A stretch of DNA of 64,000 nt from Silene conica. Taxonomy: Eukaryota > Streptophyta > Magnoliopsida > Caryophyllales > Caryophyllaceae. The stretch lies in the NCBI GenBank assembly GCA_029255685.2, contig CM055314.2:5474399-5538398 (forward strand), in the 5' to 3' direction. The translations under genes were made by a program, and so were the position numbers. Below, one piece after another: positions 48,131 through 61,379 of this stretch; positions within the stretch are counted from its first letter, which is position 1; every line of letters begins with the position of its first letter. Below the pieces are notes generated by a model. The model saw nothing but the letters and a program-made list of their open reading frames with translations. It did not search any database and had not been told where the DNA came from.

Positions 48131-48290
48131 TCCCATGGCTATGCTGCGGCTATGGCGTCGGAGAAATGTAGAAGAAAGAGAGAAAATGGAGTGACGGAAG
48201 GTAGAGAGTGATGGTGGCTTGTAGTTGTTGGCGGGCAACTGATAAAACCCTAGATAATTGATGTAGCTGGAGAAAGAAGGGTTTATTCAC
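48131..48290 (-). pseudogene. Second copy of the TSR1 start codon and 5' flank
   Basis: This matches 8381-8516, including CGGCTATGGCG, GGCGGGCAACT and the telo-box AAACCCTAG. On the minus strand the ATG at 48136-48134 is kept, but the coding sequence that should follow is replaced by the end of copy 1, giving a frame of about 20 codons. It could be a decoy promoter with a chimeric start; no product is claimed. Confidence 0.75.
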
Positions 48291-48305
48291 CAACTTCAAC
48301 TTAGT

Positions 48306-48401
48306 CGTTATTAGGTCATATGACTCATGTCCCTAATTCATTGTTTTTAAAAACGTTATTAGGTCATATGACTCATGTCCCTAATTCATTGCTTTTAAAA
48401 A
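48306..48401. repeat. 48-bp direct tandem duplication
   Basis: Two nearly identical units (48306-48353, 48354-48401) start CGTTATTAGGTCATATGAC. Copy 1 of the upstream unit lacks the second one, so it arose after the large duplication. Confidence 0.9.
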
Positions 48402-48743
48402 TTTTGGGAAGTTATATGAGACGCTTTTATATAAAAAATACGATGAGTTTTGTTTAACGAGCTATAAGATTCATGAAAAACTAAATGAAATTTCGGACAT
48501 GTTTTTTAGACTTAAATTTGACTTACGTAGATTAAGTTTAGTTAAACTCGATTTAGTTAAGTTACATTTAGCGGCGTATCTAGGATTTGAACATAGGGGA
48601 TGCAAAATTAACAATGACTCAAGTGATGGGAACTAAATTTTTTACGCAAAAAAATCGTGAGGGTAACGGAAAACGCGAAAATAAAATAAATGTAGATCCA
48701 AAAATTTGAGTAGATATAAATAAAAAAATCCGCAAGTAAATAA

Positions 48744-51700
48744 TCTATACAATATTATTGAAAGGGTAACATAAAATGTCACGTAGACAATGACACCTAG
48801 CATTAACAAAAATCACGTCACTTATTACATATGACATGAAGTCACATCATTATTTCTTATTTAAAAAGAAAAAGAAAAATAATTCTAAAACATTAAATGT
48901 AAATAGCATAACAAACATTAAACTTTGGTCTTTTTAATTTCTTGATAAATTAAATAACACTTAAAAATCAAAATTTCTAATAAATTTAAAATATCTATAT
49001 TTATTATTATAATATTTTAAGCAACAAATAAATACCATATAATTCTAATTTTACGTCGTTTATAAAAAATAAAAATTTATAAATATTAAGGGTAAATAAT
49101 AACATGCTTAACATTAAATATTAGTTTTTTAATTTTTAAAACTATAATAGGTTAAACTTCAAATAAAAATTCACAGTCTCGAATTTTATAACTTGCTAAT
49201 AATGAAAAATAATGCTCAAAGGTAATATACATATTTTTGTATATTAAAGCAAACGTTTCACATTTCATTTCTCCTTGATCCATATCTATGAATAAAGTAA
49301 ATCTATAAAATCTAATTAAAAAGCTAACTAAAATAATGTGTCACGAAAAGTATTAATGTGACATGACAATTTTTGATGTAACATGGGGAATTAAATTGAC
49401 CTCTTGTTTGGTTATCTCATTCACATGAATTTGTACTTCCCATGAATTTGCAATTCCTCCATAATGGAGGAAATGGGTGGGAATGCCTACATGAATTGCA
49501 CTTCCTACATAGCAATCAAACAACATTTTCTAATTCACATGAATTCTAAAATCATGTATTTTACGATTTTCTAGGCAATACGACTTCCTACATGCAACCA
49601 AACGACTCCATAGACTATCAATTTATTTTATGAAATTCATTTAATATATAAAATTCATTAAATTCATTTATACCTATAAATCTATAAAATAAAATAATAA
49701 TAGAAACAAGTCAAAAGTACTTAACTTCACCATTAGAAGCCTAGCAAGTCACATTGTTAATTATTATTTCTTATTTAAAAGGAAAAAACAAGAAAAAAAA
49801 TTCTAGAACACTAAATACAAATAACATACAAAATATTAAATTTTTGCCTTTTAATTTCTAGATAAACTAAACAACACTTAAAAATCAAAGTTAATACTAA
49901 TTTTTAAATTTTGACGTTTATTGTTTGGATATTTTAAGCAATAAATAAATATCACATAATTGTAATTTTACATTGTTTATAAATTAATAAATATTTTGTA
50001 AATATAAAGGGAAGATAATAACATACTTAACATTAAAACATTGGTATTTAATTTCTTAAAACTAGAATAGGTTCAACGATAAATAAAAATTTAAATCACT
50101 CTAATTTTAACCTGTTTATATGGGAATTTTCTCTTAACGTTTTATTGCTATATACTTGCTCAACTTCATCAAATTGGATATAATTTCATTACATTGATAT
50201 ATAAATCTATTAATACAATATATAAATAAAAAGTAAGGCAATGAATGATTAAACAACTTTCATGAAAGGTATATTTTGTAAAAAAATATAAAAAACGGAA
50301 AAATTAATTAAAGCAAACCTTTTATATTTCATTTCTCCCTACTCTATATTTATGTCTATATTAAATTTGCTAATAATGAAAAGAGATGATTAAAAGTCAT
50401 AAAACATTGCTGTATATTTATGTATATATTAAATTTGATAATAATAATAATAAAAAAATCGTCCAAAAGTCATAAAATGCATCATTAATTGGTTATAAAT
50501 ATTTGATGAATGACTATAAATATTTGATGAAGGACAATATTTGTGAGCCAAAATTCAAGCCAACATCATCACCGAGATAATTGTATGTGTAAATAATCAT
50601 TCTTATCATTCTAAGTGTATTATGGTAAAGTAATTGTATTGAATTGTTAAATTAATAGTTTATTTATTTATTTTTAAATTCTATTGGTTATGAAGTACTA
50701 TCACATTTTTGAACTTTACATATATGTTGTTTTCTTGTTATTTAGGGGCTATCAAGATTAGTGGACTTGTGTTATTCAAAGGTAAATATACTTACATTTT
50801 TATTATTAAATGTCCTAATTTTTTCATTATTTAAGGAAAAATTTAAATTAATATAATCATAAGGTTAATATTAAATAGATCAAATTTCACCATTTTATTT
50901 GTTATTAAATGCTCAGTGGATTTTTTTATAGGGTATGGTTCATTGGAGAAAGAGAATTATATGGGGAAAGAAATACTAGAATTGCTTAAACAAATACTCC
51001 CCTTATTTCGTTCAATACTATATTTAAACTAACTACAAGATTGACAACATGAATGTTAATGATAAATTATTTTTAGTTTCATGAAAAAAAAAGAATATTT
51101 CATAAACTTTAAAACGTATGTTTTATTTTTGTATGTGTTATTTCTTATTCATCATTTTCCCATTGAAAAATAGCTCTCATAGATAGAAATTGGAGTTGTA
51201 AGGATCTCAATCATATTAACAAGTTGGGCAAAATAAATCTTATTGACATGAATAATGGCTAAATGTACATTATTATTAATATTTATGCCTATAATATAGT
51301 TAAAAAGCTACTTAAAACATTTAATTTTAATCCGCGTATCATTTTTATATTGATTAATACATAATTCATCTATACTGATTTCTAGATTATTCATTTATTT
51401 ATACAATATTGTAAAATATCAATTTGCTTATCTATTTATTTATACAATATTATAAAAAGACAAGACTAAGTATCTTATTAATACCACAAATCTTGATTCC
51501 CATTAAATTTGAACAAAACAAACGCAAACGATTAAGTTTGAAAATGTGATGAATATTTCATAACACAACAATGAAACTTACATAATAAATAAATAAGTTA
51601 TTTAATTAATTTAGAACCTTAATACACCTAACTTAATGTGAATAGATAGATAAAACATATTAGTGACACATACAATTCTATTGACAATATGGATAGGAGA

Positions 51701-53081
51701 AATTACGACTTACAAGGTTTGCCACTTTAAAAAAAATATAAATAATTGAGGATATGTTCTATGACTTTTGAGCGTTTTTTCTAGCTATTATTATCAAATT
51801 TAAGATAGAGATAAATATCAATCAAGGTTCATGACTTTTGGACATGAATGTTAAAAAGACAATACTAAGTATCTTACTATGTCATGTGTTATTAAAAACT
51901 CATATCTAAAATCATGTGTCACATGTTTATAAAAACAAAATAAAAATAAAAAATGTTAGTTGCCAAGAAAAAATAAATTAATAGAAACTATTTATTTTCC
52001 TTTCCTAAATTTGCTTATTAACCTACATATTTATTTAGCTTTTACTTATTTTATTTAATAGGATGCTATTTTGGTTTCCCTCGTCATTTGTGGTAGGATA
52101 CTATTTAACTTAATTTATCATTTTTGCAAAATTTTAAATTTAGGATTTTTGACAAATTGATATAGATGATATATTAAGACTAACATTTATTAAACTTCAT
52201 AACTATGCTACTATTAAAAAAATGATTTATAAGAAATAAAATATTGAGATAAAAGCCCTCTAATTTAATTAAAAAGTACTTTTATGTTTTAAACTCTTTA
52301 CGCTAGAAAAATTATCATTCTCAATAAAAAATAATAATCAAACATTATGCATTAATTTGCCCTTTCGTCTTCACTCACTAACTTTATATACCTAGATAAC
52401 AAAGGGACGTTCAAGCTTTTATATAGAAAATTTAGTACACAATTTAGCTATACAATCTAATCTAATTAAAAGACAACCTTAAACATTTAATCTTTTGCCA
52501 CATAATAGCAACTACACTAAATTATTAAAAAAATTACATTAAAATATTTATTAATAATTAATTTTGTTCATGTTCATGGACCCATGTTGCTGGTGGTTTA
52601 AAGGTGAATAATTTATAATTATAGGATCAATAATGTAAAATTTAATTTTGATTTATTTATTATTTATGTTTCACCAATGACCGTTGACATGTTCTCATTC
52701 ACGTCAAACTAAAATAACTCTTATCTCACATGCGTTTCAATATAAATAACTTTTAAAAGAGCAGCAAAAACAATTCAATGTATTTTTAAGAATGAGTTTA
52801 CGTATGAGTGTCATGAATTAATTGACTCCTTGAAGGTAGTTTTTTTTAAAACTACATGTTATTAGTATATTAATCAAAATAGCAACTATAGTACACTATA
52901 TAGTTTTAAAAATAAATTAGCATTGTCGAAAAAATAAGAGATTAACTAACTAACTTTTATGTATTTCAAGACTATATCTTTTTAAATGGATAAACTAATT
53001 ACTCGGGCAAATCTTAACAATACGATAAAATAATAAAACTAAAACAGATAAACCCGAGAATTTTACGGGTAACAAACCTAG
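48744..53081 (+). mobile_element. Nested Helitron-derived block inside the hAT-like element
   Basis: A 3' end is visible: CCCG...CGGG (53053-53069), TAACAAAC, then CTAG and T (53078-53082). Possible TC starts after A are TCTATACAATATTATTG (48744), TCTATAAAATCTAATT (49302) and TCTATAAAATAAAATAA (49681). Two 5'-type segments, about 48780-49200 and 49740-50110, are diverged copies of each other, and of 53430-53760 in the Helitron at 53363. So several family members seem to be stacked here. No gene is supported in these 4.3 kb of AT-rich DNA. Confidence 0.5.
49399..49610. mobile_element. Possible small MITE
   Basis: CTTGTTTGGTT near the left and AACCAAACGACTCC at the right form imperfect inverted ends, and internal ATGAATT words are arranged in inverted fashion. 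No clear target duplication was found. Confidence 0.35.
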
Positions 53082-53362
53082 TTCTCTATTGTGAAAAGAG
53101 TATGTAATATAATCCAAAAAATTGAAGAAACCTACAAACCACCAGCACAGAAGAATTGATGATGCATATTGAAACTAATAAATAGATATTGCAAAACAAG
53201 GGGATGCAAGTGCATCCGCTGCATCCCCTTTAGATACGCCATTGGTTACATTAAATGAAGTTAATTAAATTTTAATTAGTTAGTTAAATACAATAAAATT
53301 AAGGTATTTCAATTTAAATCTAAGTAAATTAAGTTAGGATGATTGAAATCACATTATGTTAA

Positions 53363-55245
53363 TCTATCTATAAATACAATAAAAAGACAAACTAAAGCAT
53401 AACATTTCACTATTCAACTATTTAAGAGTAAATTATGAAGTCACGTCATCAATTCATATTTTGAAAATAAAAGGGAAAACAAAAATGAATTTTTAAACAT
53501 TAAATGCAAATAAATAGCCTAATAAACATTAGACCACCTTAGCCTTTATTCTTAAAATAAATTAAAAACAATAATAAAATAATTAAAGCACATAATAATT
53601 TAAATTTCTATGTTTATTGTTGGAATAAGATGAAGGTAAATTATAATCACATCATTCTAATTTTACGTAGTTAATAAGAATTAATGATTTTTTGTAAACG
53701 TTAATTACAAATTAAAAATAACATAAATAAAGATTTAACATTGACATTTTAATTTTTGATATAAATAAACAATAGTTCAAAATCGATATCCAGGCTAACC
53801 TTTGAAATCCGGTGTATGTTAATGATTAGGATCAGTCAAACGAAAAATAAAAAATTGCATCGCCCTATTTTTATTTTTTTATATATGAAACTCCCACTTT
53901 TTATTATAAACTTCCCCAATTTAATTAAATTGGATATATTTCTTATAACATATGATATATCAAAGGTTTTTTTTAGGAATATGTACTCATCTTAAACCGC
54001 ATATAATTGTGTGTATAACATATAGTGTAACAAGAAGAAGTTTTCTAAATCAAATTATCATACAATATAATACAAAAAAATGAAGTATTGCAAGGATATT
54101 TTAAAAAAGTGTATTGCGAAGAGAGAAAAGTAACGGAAAGAAAAAGATATAACAAAAAAATGCATTGTAGTGGAAGAAGAAAAAAATAGGCAAAAAAAAA
54201 TAAAAGATCAAACACATCTACTGCCAGTAGGAGGACCATACATCCGATTTACTACCACCAATTTTATATTTTTTGAGCATTTATAATAATGTTTTTTAGT
54301 TTTGTTTTAAAAATTATGAGTATTTGTATAATGTTTTTTGAGTTAAGTTATTAAAACATTAAGCTCAAAAACATACAATAAAACTCAATAACATTACATA
54401 TAAAGTTAGTTATATTTTAGTTTTAAGGGAAAAAAAATTAAAATCTAACTTATAAATTTTTATAAGCTCAGAAAAAATACACATATGCTAAAAAACAAAT
54501 AAAGTTTGACGTAATAAGCTAAAAAAAACTCATATGCTCAAGAACAAATAAAGTTTATGGTAATAAGCTAAAAAAAAATATTCATATGCTCAAAAAAATA
54601 TTCATATACTCAAAAAAATATACATATGCTCAAAAATTAAGAAAAGTGTGAGGTAGTACCTCCGATGTATGTTTCTATTTCTACATCTACAGCCCTATAA
54701 AAAAGTAAAATGTAAATAATTAAGGAAAAAATAATGTAATACCCGTTAAATCACCAACACCCAAAAATAAAAACAGAAGTATCGCCCAACCCTTAACACT
54801 CTCATCCCCTTACACCTCTACCATCAACTCCGTCGTTCATTTTCAGTTAAGCACTAACTTGGCAAGTGACAAGTGTTAATACTCTCGCAGCTTACCACTA
54901 ACCCGTCAATGATGAAAAAGAGCTATATAGTTTTTTATTTTACAATTTACACAATAAATTTGTATCATAATTCATAATGTTCAATAAAATAGTGCAATTT
55001 CCCCTTGATATATCAACATCTACTATATATGTATAACAAAGCTCATTTGAGAGAATATATTAAGGTACGTATTTGATGATTTTCAACAAGGTACATAGAT
55101 TATTATACTTTACACTTCGTATACCAACTTTGCAGTTAAGTAATGTGTCAACATCTTTCACTAAATTAAAGAAATTCTATGTAAGTGTTAATTTAAATAA
55201 TTTACCGTAAAAACTCCCGTGATTTTCAAGGGTATAAAAAACTAG
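53363..55245 (+). mobile_element. Nonautonomous Helitron, 1883 bp
   Basis: It begins TCTATCTATAAATACAAT after A (53362) and ends CCCGTGATTTTCAAGGG, TATAAAAAA and CTAG (55242-55245) followed by T. Copy 1 shows the uninterrupted site near 47917-47940 (GGTTAAATCCAATTAAGTTC). It carries no Rep/helicase frame; the interior is AT-rich. Confidence 0.72.
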
Positions 55246-55450
55246 TTAAGTTTAGCAAATACCAACTAGCTTAGCTCATAAAATCATGAATGGTGTATTG
55301 ATAGTACTCATGAGATTGATTTGTACATGTTGCTCTCGTTACACAAAAAAACTAATTAAGTCAACCTATCGACTGTATAATGTCCAAAATTATGTTACAA
55401 AATTCAAACACCTAATACCATGACTAAGACCTACTCGATTGAAGCAACGA

Positions 55451-55646
55451 TTCTTGCTAGAGTAATAATCCCTGCATTCCGATAAATTGTTTATATGTTC
55501 AAAATTCTCGATACATATTTTGATGGCTCAAAATACACAATATTAAAATGGAGAGACTAGAGAGTAGGTTTGTAAATTGTAATGGACTACGTTTTGATTA
55601 TGATGATCCTAAATTTTAGTTCAAATAGGTTAGAGAAAAAGCGTAA
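55451..55646. other. Spacer right of the duplicated unit
   Basis: Unique intergenic sequence in which I see no gene. It ends in GCGTAA, the TAA being the target duplication of the MITE that follows. Confidence 0.5.
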
Positions 55647-56035
55647 GAGCACCTATATTAAAAGATAATGGTGTATTCTTTTAGCACATTCTCTTCTTAG
55701 AGAGGACATCCTCTTTAATGTGGTATTAATTTTTACATCCTCCTTTAAAGAGAAAAAAGAAACTTACTCTATTTTTAGAGGAAGTATAACCTTGGCCTAA
55801 GTGTCCGACATCCTATGGAATTGATGTATTTGGTAATTAAATAATGTTAATTATTATTTAAAAATAATTAAAATATGAAAGAACTAAAAAAGATTTATTT
55901 TATGTGGGCAAAAAAATAAGAGGATAAAGATAGTGCAAAATGAGTTGGATGAAAGAAAATATAAGGTGTCAAGAAGGTAATGGAAAAGAGAAAGATAAGA
56001 GAGAGATTACCTACTCTCTTCGCTTACGGGTGCTC
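55647..56035. mobile_element. Tourist-like MITE, 389 bp
   Basis: The ends GAGCACCTATA and GAGCACCCGTA (reverse complement) are short inverted repeats. The 3-bp target duplication is TAA (55644-55646, 56036-56038), as in PIF/Harbinger elements. It lies 330 bp downstream of the carboxypeptidase stop codon and has no coding potential. Confidence 0.6.
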
Positions 56036-56366
56036 TAAAGAGTAAACAAGCCACTTTCATTTACCCACGGTTCCAATTTATATTTACCTTTGAGTAAAAT
56101 AATCTCACACAATGATAAAAGTGAATAAATAACCGAGACAGATGAAATATGAAGTTGAACTACACAAGGCAATGACGGATCAATAAGTAACGGAACAACA
56201 GGATTACAGAAGTGAGGATTTCTTTTTCTATATCTCAAAAATCACATGTAACATCAATGGACAACAATGTGGTATATCTATCAGAAACAATATTAGCCAC
56301 ACCTTCAATCCCAAAAGAAGGCATGAATTTACAAGTAGTGGCATCAGCAGATCATATGGTAGAAGT

Positions 56367-59300
56367 TTAGGGCCTCTGAAGCTTGCTCTTAGAGATTCTA
56401 CTACAGAACATAAACAACAATATAACACAAGATAACATGAAAAGTCGAAAATACGATCTGATCTCTTGTAATCCCAGATCAAACACCTCCATCTTCTTCC
56501 CATATCGATTGCGTCTCCCCATTAGATATCCATCTAAGTAGTCATCAATGGAAACCCATTTCTCTGATTCTCTCTCGGGACTGGCTTCGCCCAATTGTCG
56601 CGGCACCAACTTGAAAATTGTGAAGAATGCAGCTGACCAGTCATTAAGAACTCTCTGTGGATGAACAACAAGGTATGAGCTGGTTTGTGAAAGTGAAACA
56701 GTATATCTGTATACGGTGTAGCGGTGAGCCGGTGACATTTAAATGGGACGTAGGGAGTCCGATTGAAGTGACTGTACCTTAAAAGTGTGTTGGTCTGTTG
56801 GGTTAAACATTCTGAAGCAGTCCTTCGATGATGCTGATTCATTTCCGTAAATCTGTAAGTAAAAGCACAAATTTCAGAATAATCAAACATGAACAATTTG
56901 GTCCAGAAATTATGTTAGAATCATACAGACCTCGAATGTGAAAGCCATTGGTACTTTAGCCACATCATAAATGTAGTCAGTCGCCGTCCCGTGGGCAAGA
57001 TACCTATAGAAAAGCACACTATGAGCTATGCAATAATCTTAAAGAGAGTTACCTAGTGAGAGGTGCCCCGGAACATACAGTGCATTTTAGTTTAAATTTT
57101 ATGAATATTGTTTCCCACTTAAAAATATTGAACAAATAGGAAAATAGTGCCTACAAGAACAAGATCAACTATGATAAGACAGGTAACTTCGTGTTTGACT
57201 GTATGAATATATCTCATGAACTGATGTACATTGCAGGTTTTACACGTGAATATATAAAGCCACGGTTATCTTTGGTTAAACAATACTAACCCAACTGAGC
57301 CGCCTCCTGAACCAATCATGCAACGATCTCGGAAGTGCCTATGATTCAATGCTGTGACCAATGCTCTCATCTTAAGCGAAGGTGCTCCATCTGGAGTCGT
57401 GTTTTTGTGGTCATATGGCATAAACAAAGCCTGAAACAAGATAAGGGAGAGATTGCAATTTTTAGTAGGGAGCTTACACCAAAGTAATAGCATCTTCATA
57501 TGAACAAGCAACAGACTATATCGAAAGCAACTGCATCCTCACAAATCAATAATGATCTTCCCACACAAGAAAATGAACCAATTGCATCCTCACAAATCAA
57601 TGAGGAAACTAACTTAACTCGACTAACTGAATATATTGGAGTACTTTAGTAATAGTTCTTCCCTATGCAAGAAGATGGATAATTTATCCATATAAAGTCC
57701 CATGAGGTTGCCATCTGAACACTGATGTAACAATCTATACACACGCACCCCTCGCAAAAGAAATAGCAAACACTAAACATAACTGAACCTCTTGAAGAAA
57801 GAGTTATATAAGGGCTATGAGAAATAGAATTATCCCTATTGACTCGATCGTTGACGCCAAACCACATAAATCTATGTTCTATTATTCCAAACATAATCTG
57901 ATTAATACAGGAACAACCTTTTAAGTTTTAAGCCAAAAGGCCAATTTATGGTTGAATAGCAGTTCAATCATGCGTATATTTTGTTATCGTTAAGAAAAAA
58001 ACAGGCATGAATTTTTGGTTATAGAAGTTTGCATGTCTTCCTATTTACAGGCAAACTACAAAATTTGTTGAATTAGATCCGAACAGTTTGTTTAGGCACG
58101 TCATCTGTACTTAGCAGCAACTGCCGGTCAGTAGTCTGTACACACCCTTTCACCAACTAAAATTTCACTACTTCCCAGTGATCTAACGACTACGTGCATA
58201 ATCATGTATTCCTATATATATAATATATAATAAAAACAAGAAAACGTCCTACCTCCATCCCAGAGTGCACATTAACCCAAACATGTGGCTCAAATGACAA
58301 GGCCAGTTTCCGCATGATTTGTGTCTCAGGTTCACTGAAAGGGCCATTTCCAGGATTTTCTTCATAAGGGTCATAATCCTATTATAAACACCAAGTCACC
58401 AACACATAACAACACAAATCAGATAAAATCTCAAATAATAACTGAAGAATAGAAAATTAAGGCAAGTCACCTACAAGTCTACAACAATCCCACATCAAGG
58501 GAAAAATATAGAATGCACACAGCAACATTACGAATTTTATTTCAGACTAACCTTCTCCTTTTTCCCCCAGTCTACACTCCAGTTACGGTTGAGATCAACT
58601 CCTCTTCCTGCCATACAAACAACATCAGGAACAAAAGACGCAACCTAATACTCATTCAATGTAGCTAATGTCAAGTACTGACCATTTCTTCTTTCGCAAA
58701 GATCCCCTGATTCCACAAGCTCTCGTCCGTTCAAGTTTTCCATTGGTACAACCTGAAAATGAATTAACCAATTATGCATGGTCGCATGGATCTTGCATGC
58801 TTGACCGACTGCACTCTTCCTTTCTATAGTGAGCTAGTAGACTAGTAGTCAAACGATTCATCTCTTGATACAGATTTCAATTACGGGTTATAGGGAAACA
58901 GCCACTTGGGTAAGGTTGCATAAACCCGACCCCCTTATCCCGCCATTGCTTGAGTCCTTGAGCCATTGGGGTAATACTGTAGACTTTATTTCCCGTAGAC
59001 TTCGAATGAGAATATGAGATTACATTTCAGTATTTCACCAGCAATAGGAGCAGAAGATCATCCTAGCCATCTTAGACCTTACGTGTACATCAAATCAGTG
59101 TGTTTGTGGGTGGGGGAAAAATACCTTGATTAAAAGCTGGTTGAGGGTGTTGTTCAACGATGTTCGGTCCATATTGGGAAGAAACTCTTCCTCACTCAAA
59201 ATTGATAGGATTCGCAAGGCAAGCTCAGATGTGATGAGCTCCCTTCCATGCTGTCCAAAAGTCTGGAAGACAAGGAATCATCTGTCAAGGACACCACCAA

Positions 59301-60362
59301 TCACCAATCTGAGACAAATCTAACCACGCTAATAACCAATTTAGAAAGATCTCTATATTAAATATCACTACAACAAAATACTTCAAATCACAGACACTTT
59401 CAATTTCCAAATCCTCTAATCTAAACTACAATACACTCGATAAAAGACTTGATCGAGGTTGCAACACTTTGACATTTCCTTCCAATTTCCAAATTCTCTA
59501 ATCTAAACTACTTTGCAAAGCATAGAACAAAATAATACAATCCTAAAAGAAGGGTTTCTTGCACTTAACATCAAAACTCGACGAGGGTCACAAAAACTTA
59601 CAAGAAGGATTCGGAATTTGGTCTTGTAATCTTCAGTTCTATCCCTACAATATGTTACAACAGCTACCTTAGCTTCGTACCCTTTATTTTCAGCTTCAAA
59701 TCTATCTATCTGCAACAAAATCCAACATCTAAGAATCGTAAATCACAAATACTTGTGTAAAACGGTTTTACCCTAACATCATTGTAACATCACCTCTTGT
59801 TTAACAATATTACCATTGTGAAAGTGGCCATCAATATCCCCCTTACCTCGCAATTTTGCGGGAGCCATTAAGACACTAGCGTAATGTTGTTGTTTAGAAG
59901 TCGGTTTCACAATAATATATTGTAATTTGTAAAACCGTCTCACACGAGACTTTAATATGAAACCTTAATCATTATCTAACACGGAATTCAGCAAAAAAAC
60001 ATTCGACATAATTAATTAACTTACAGTAAACTTATTCGGATGACGATGGACCAACGCATCAATCTCTTTCATCAAATCAGCACTACATTAAAAACACACT
60101 ATATTAAAACACAATTTTACCCTAAATAACTACTGCAATAAAATGTAACAATTCAACTAAATTAAACAGAAAAACAAAAAATTGAATTCAACGAAAACCC
60201 AAAACAAAATATGGAAAATTACCTTGAATGATAAAGATCGCGGTTAATGGGAGTAATACTGGAGGAGTTGCGATCAGTTTGAGAATGAACAAGTGAAAAA
60301 AATGGACAGTAAAAAAGGTAAAAAAGAAAGATCCAACATCTAGACTTAGTAAAACAATCCAT
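56367..60362 (-). CDS. M14-type zinc carboxypeptidase, membrane-anchored (423 aa)
   Basis: A metallocarboxypeptidase of the M14 superfamily, predicted to remove C-terminal residues in the secretory path. Eleven exons join in frame: 60362-60223, 60082-60025, 59709-59602, 59262-59125, 58752-58683, 58607-58552, 58378-58253, 57430-57291, 57003-56931, 56852-56778 and 56654-56367 (1272 nt). The ATG at 60362 is followed by a signal peptide (WIFLFYLFYCPFFSLVHS). FGQHGRELITSE supplies the H-x-x-E zinc ligands, LNRNW a substrate-binding Arg, VNVHSGMEALFMP the third ligand and FTFEIYGN the catalytic Glu. A C-terminal membrane segment (LFMLSCVILLFMFCSRI) and short tail follow. It closely resembles my recollection of Arabidopsis At5g42320-type proteins. 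All catalytic residues are kept. Confidence 0.93.
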
Positions 60363-61379
60363 ATGATTATATGATGAATATGAATGAATCTTATATGTAT
60401 AAAGTGTTAGAAATCTGAAGGGAAGATGGAAATAAATCAAGAATTAGTATAGTGATGTGTTCATGTAATCATGTGTTATGGTGGTTGATTGATTCTTCCA
60501 TTTTTGGAAGCGTTCTTTTTCACATGTTCTTTTTGCAAATGGGAAGTGGGAACGTGAACTTGGGTTGGATGGCTGAGTGTCTTGTTGTGGCCTGTGGGTG
60601 GCCTGTTTGTGTTAGTTTAAACTTGAAGCATTAATTATATATCCGTTTCGATTATTTGTTTACGTTAAGCGTTATTGTCGAGTCATCTTATCTATAATTT
60701 AGAGAATTATGTGTAACTGTGTGTCTATTAATTGTTTGAATAGCAGAGTGCACAACGCAGCTAGTGTTGCGTTGTTAAAATCAAGTGTGTAATTTGTCCC
60801 ATTCTTTTCCGTTGACATAAAAAAATAAAAAAAATAGAATGTTAGGGAACCTAATTGAAGTATGTACTCTTTAAGACGAATAGCATGAATTTGTGCTTAA
60901 TTCGTTGTGCGGAAGCGTGAAAAATTGTTGGGCCTCTGTTGCATCAATTGTCCATAATAGTACGATATTGTCCGCTTTGGGCCAAGCCCTCACGGATTTA
61001 CTCATGGACTTCTTCCCAAAAAGCCTCGTGCTATTATATTTTCAAGATACGTATACAGATGATATTTCACCTTTACCCAACCGATGTGGCATATGAGTTT
61101 GCACCCTAACCATTCAGATATGAGTAAAAATAATTTTGGTATCTTTGAATTGATATTCGATTGAAGATGTAAAATGGGAACATAGAGGTGTGTATGCGAA
61201 AGTGAGCTTGGGTAAGACTTAAGAGTGGTTGAGTGGCTCTTTGTGGGTGGCCTCTTAGTTCAAAGCATCAATAATCTCTCGATTTTCTATTTATATTATG
61301 TATTATTGTATGAGTCGTCTTATCTATTACTCGGTATGTTAAAGAGCTTAATTTAGAGTTCACTAAACACTATTGAACA

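Larger units (their letters stand above)
48569..53244. mobile_element. hAT-like element loaded with Helitron sequence
   Basis: The left end TAGCGGCGTATCTAGG and the reverse complement of the right end CAATGGCGTATCTAAAGG share GGCGTATCTA. The 8-bp target duplication GTTACATT lies at 48561-48568 and 53245-53252, as in hAT elements. GGGGATGC-type words follow both ends. No transposase frame is present; most of the interior belongs to the nested Helitron(s). Confidence 0.7.
48131..55450. repeat. Copy 2 of the tandemly duplicated TSR1 upstream unit
   Basis: With the insertions 48569-53244 and 53363-55245 removed, the pieces 48131-48568, 53245-53362 and 55246-55450 are collinear with copy 1. Homology begins at TCCCATGGCT, the TSR1 start-codon region, and ends at GAAGCAACGA near 55450. 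Confidence 0.82.

Noticed and set aside
54045-54239. Minus-strand hydrophobic open frame inside the Helitron at 53363
   Set aside because: It is a product of A- and T-rich sequence with no family resemblance.
60893-61096. Small gene of 67 codons
   Set aside because: No start context, motif or splice support; it lies in repeat-bearing spacer DNA.
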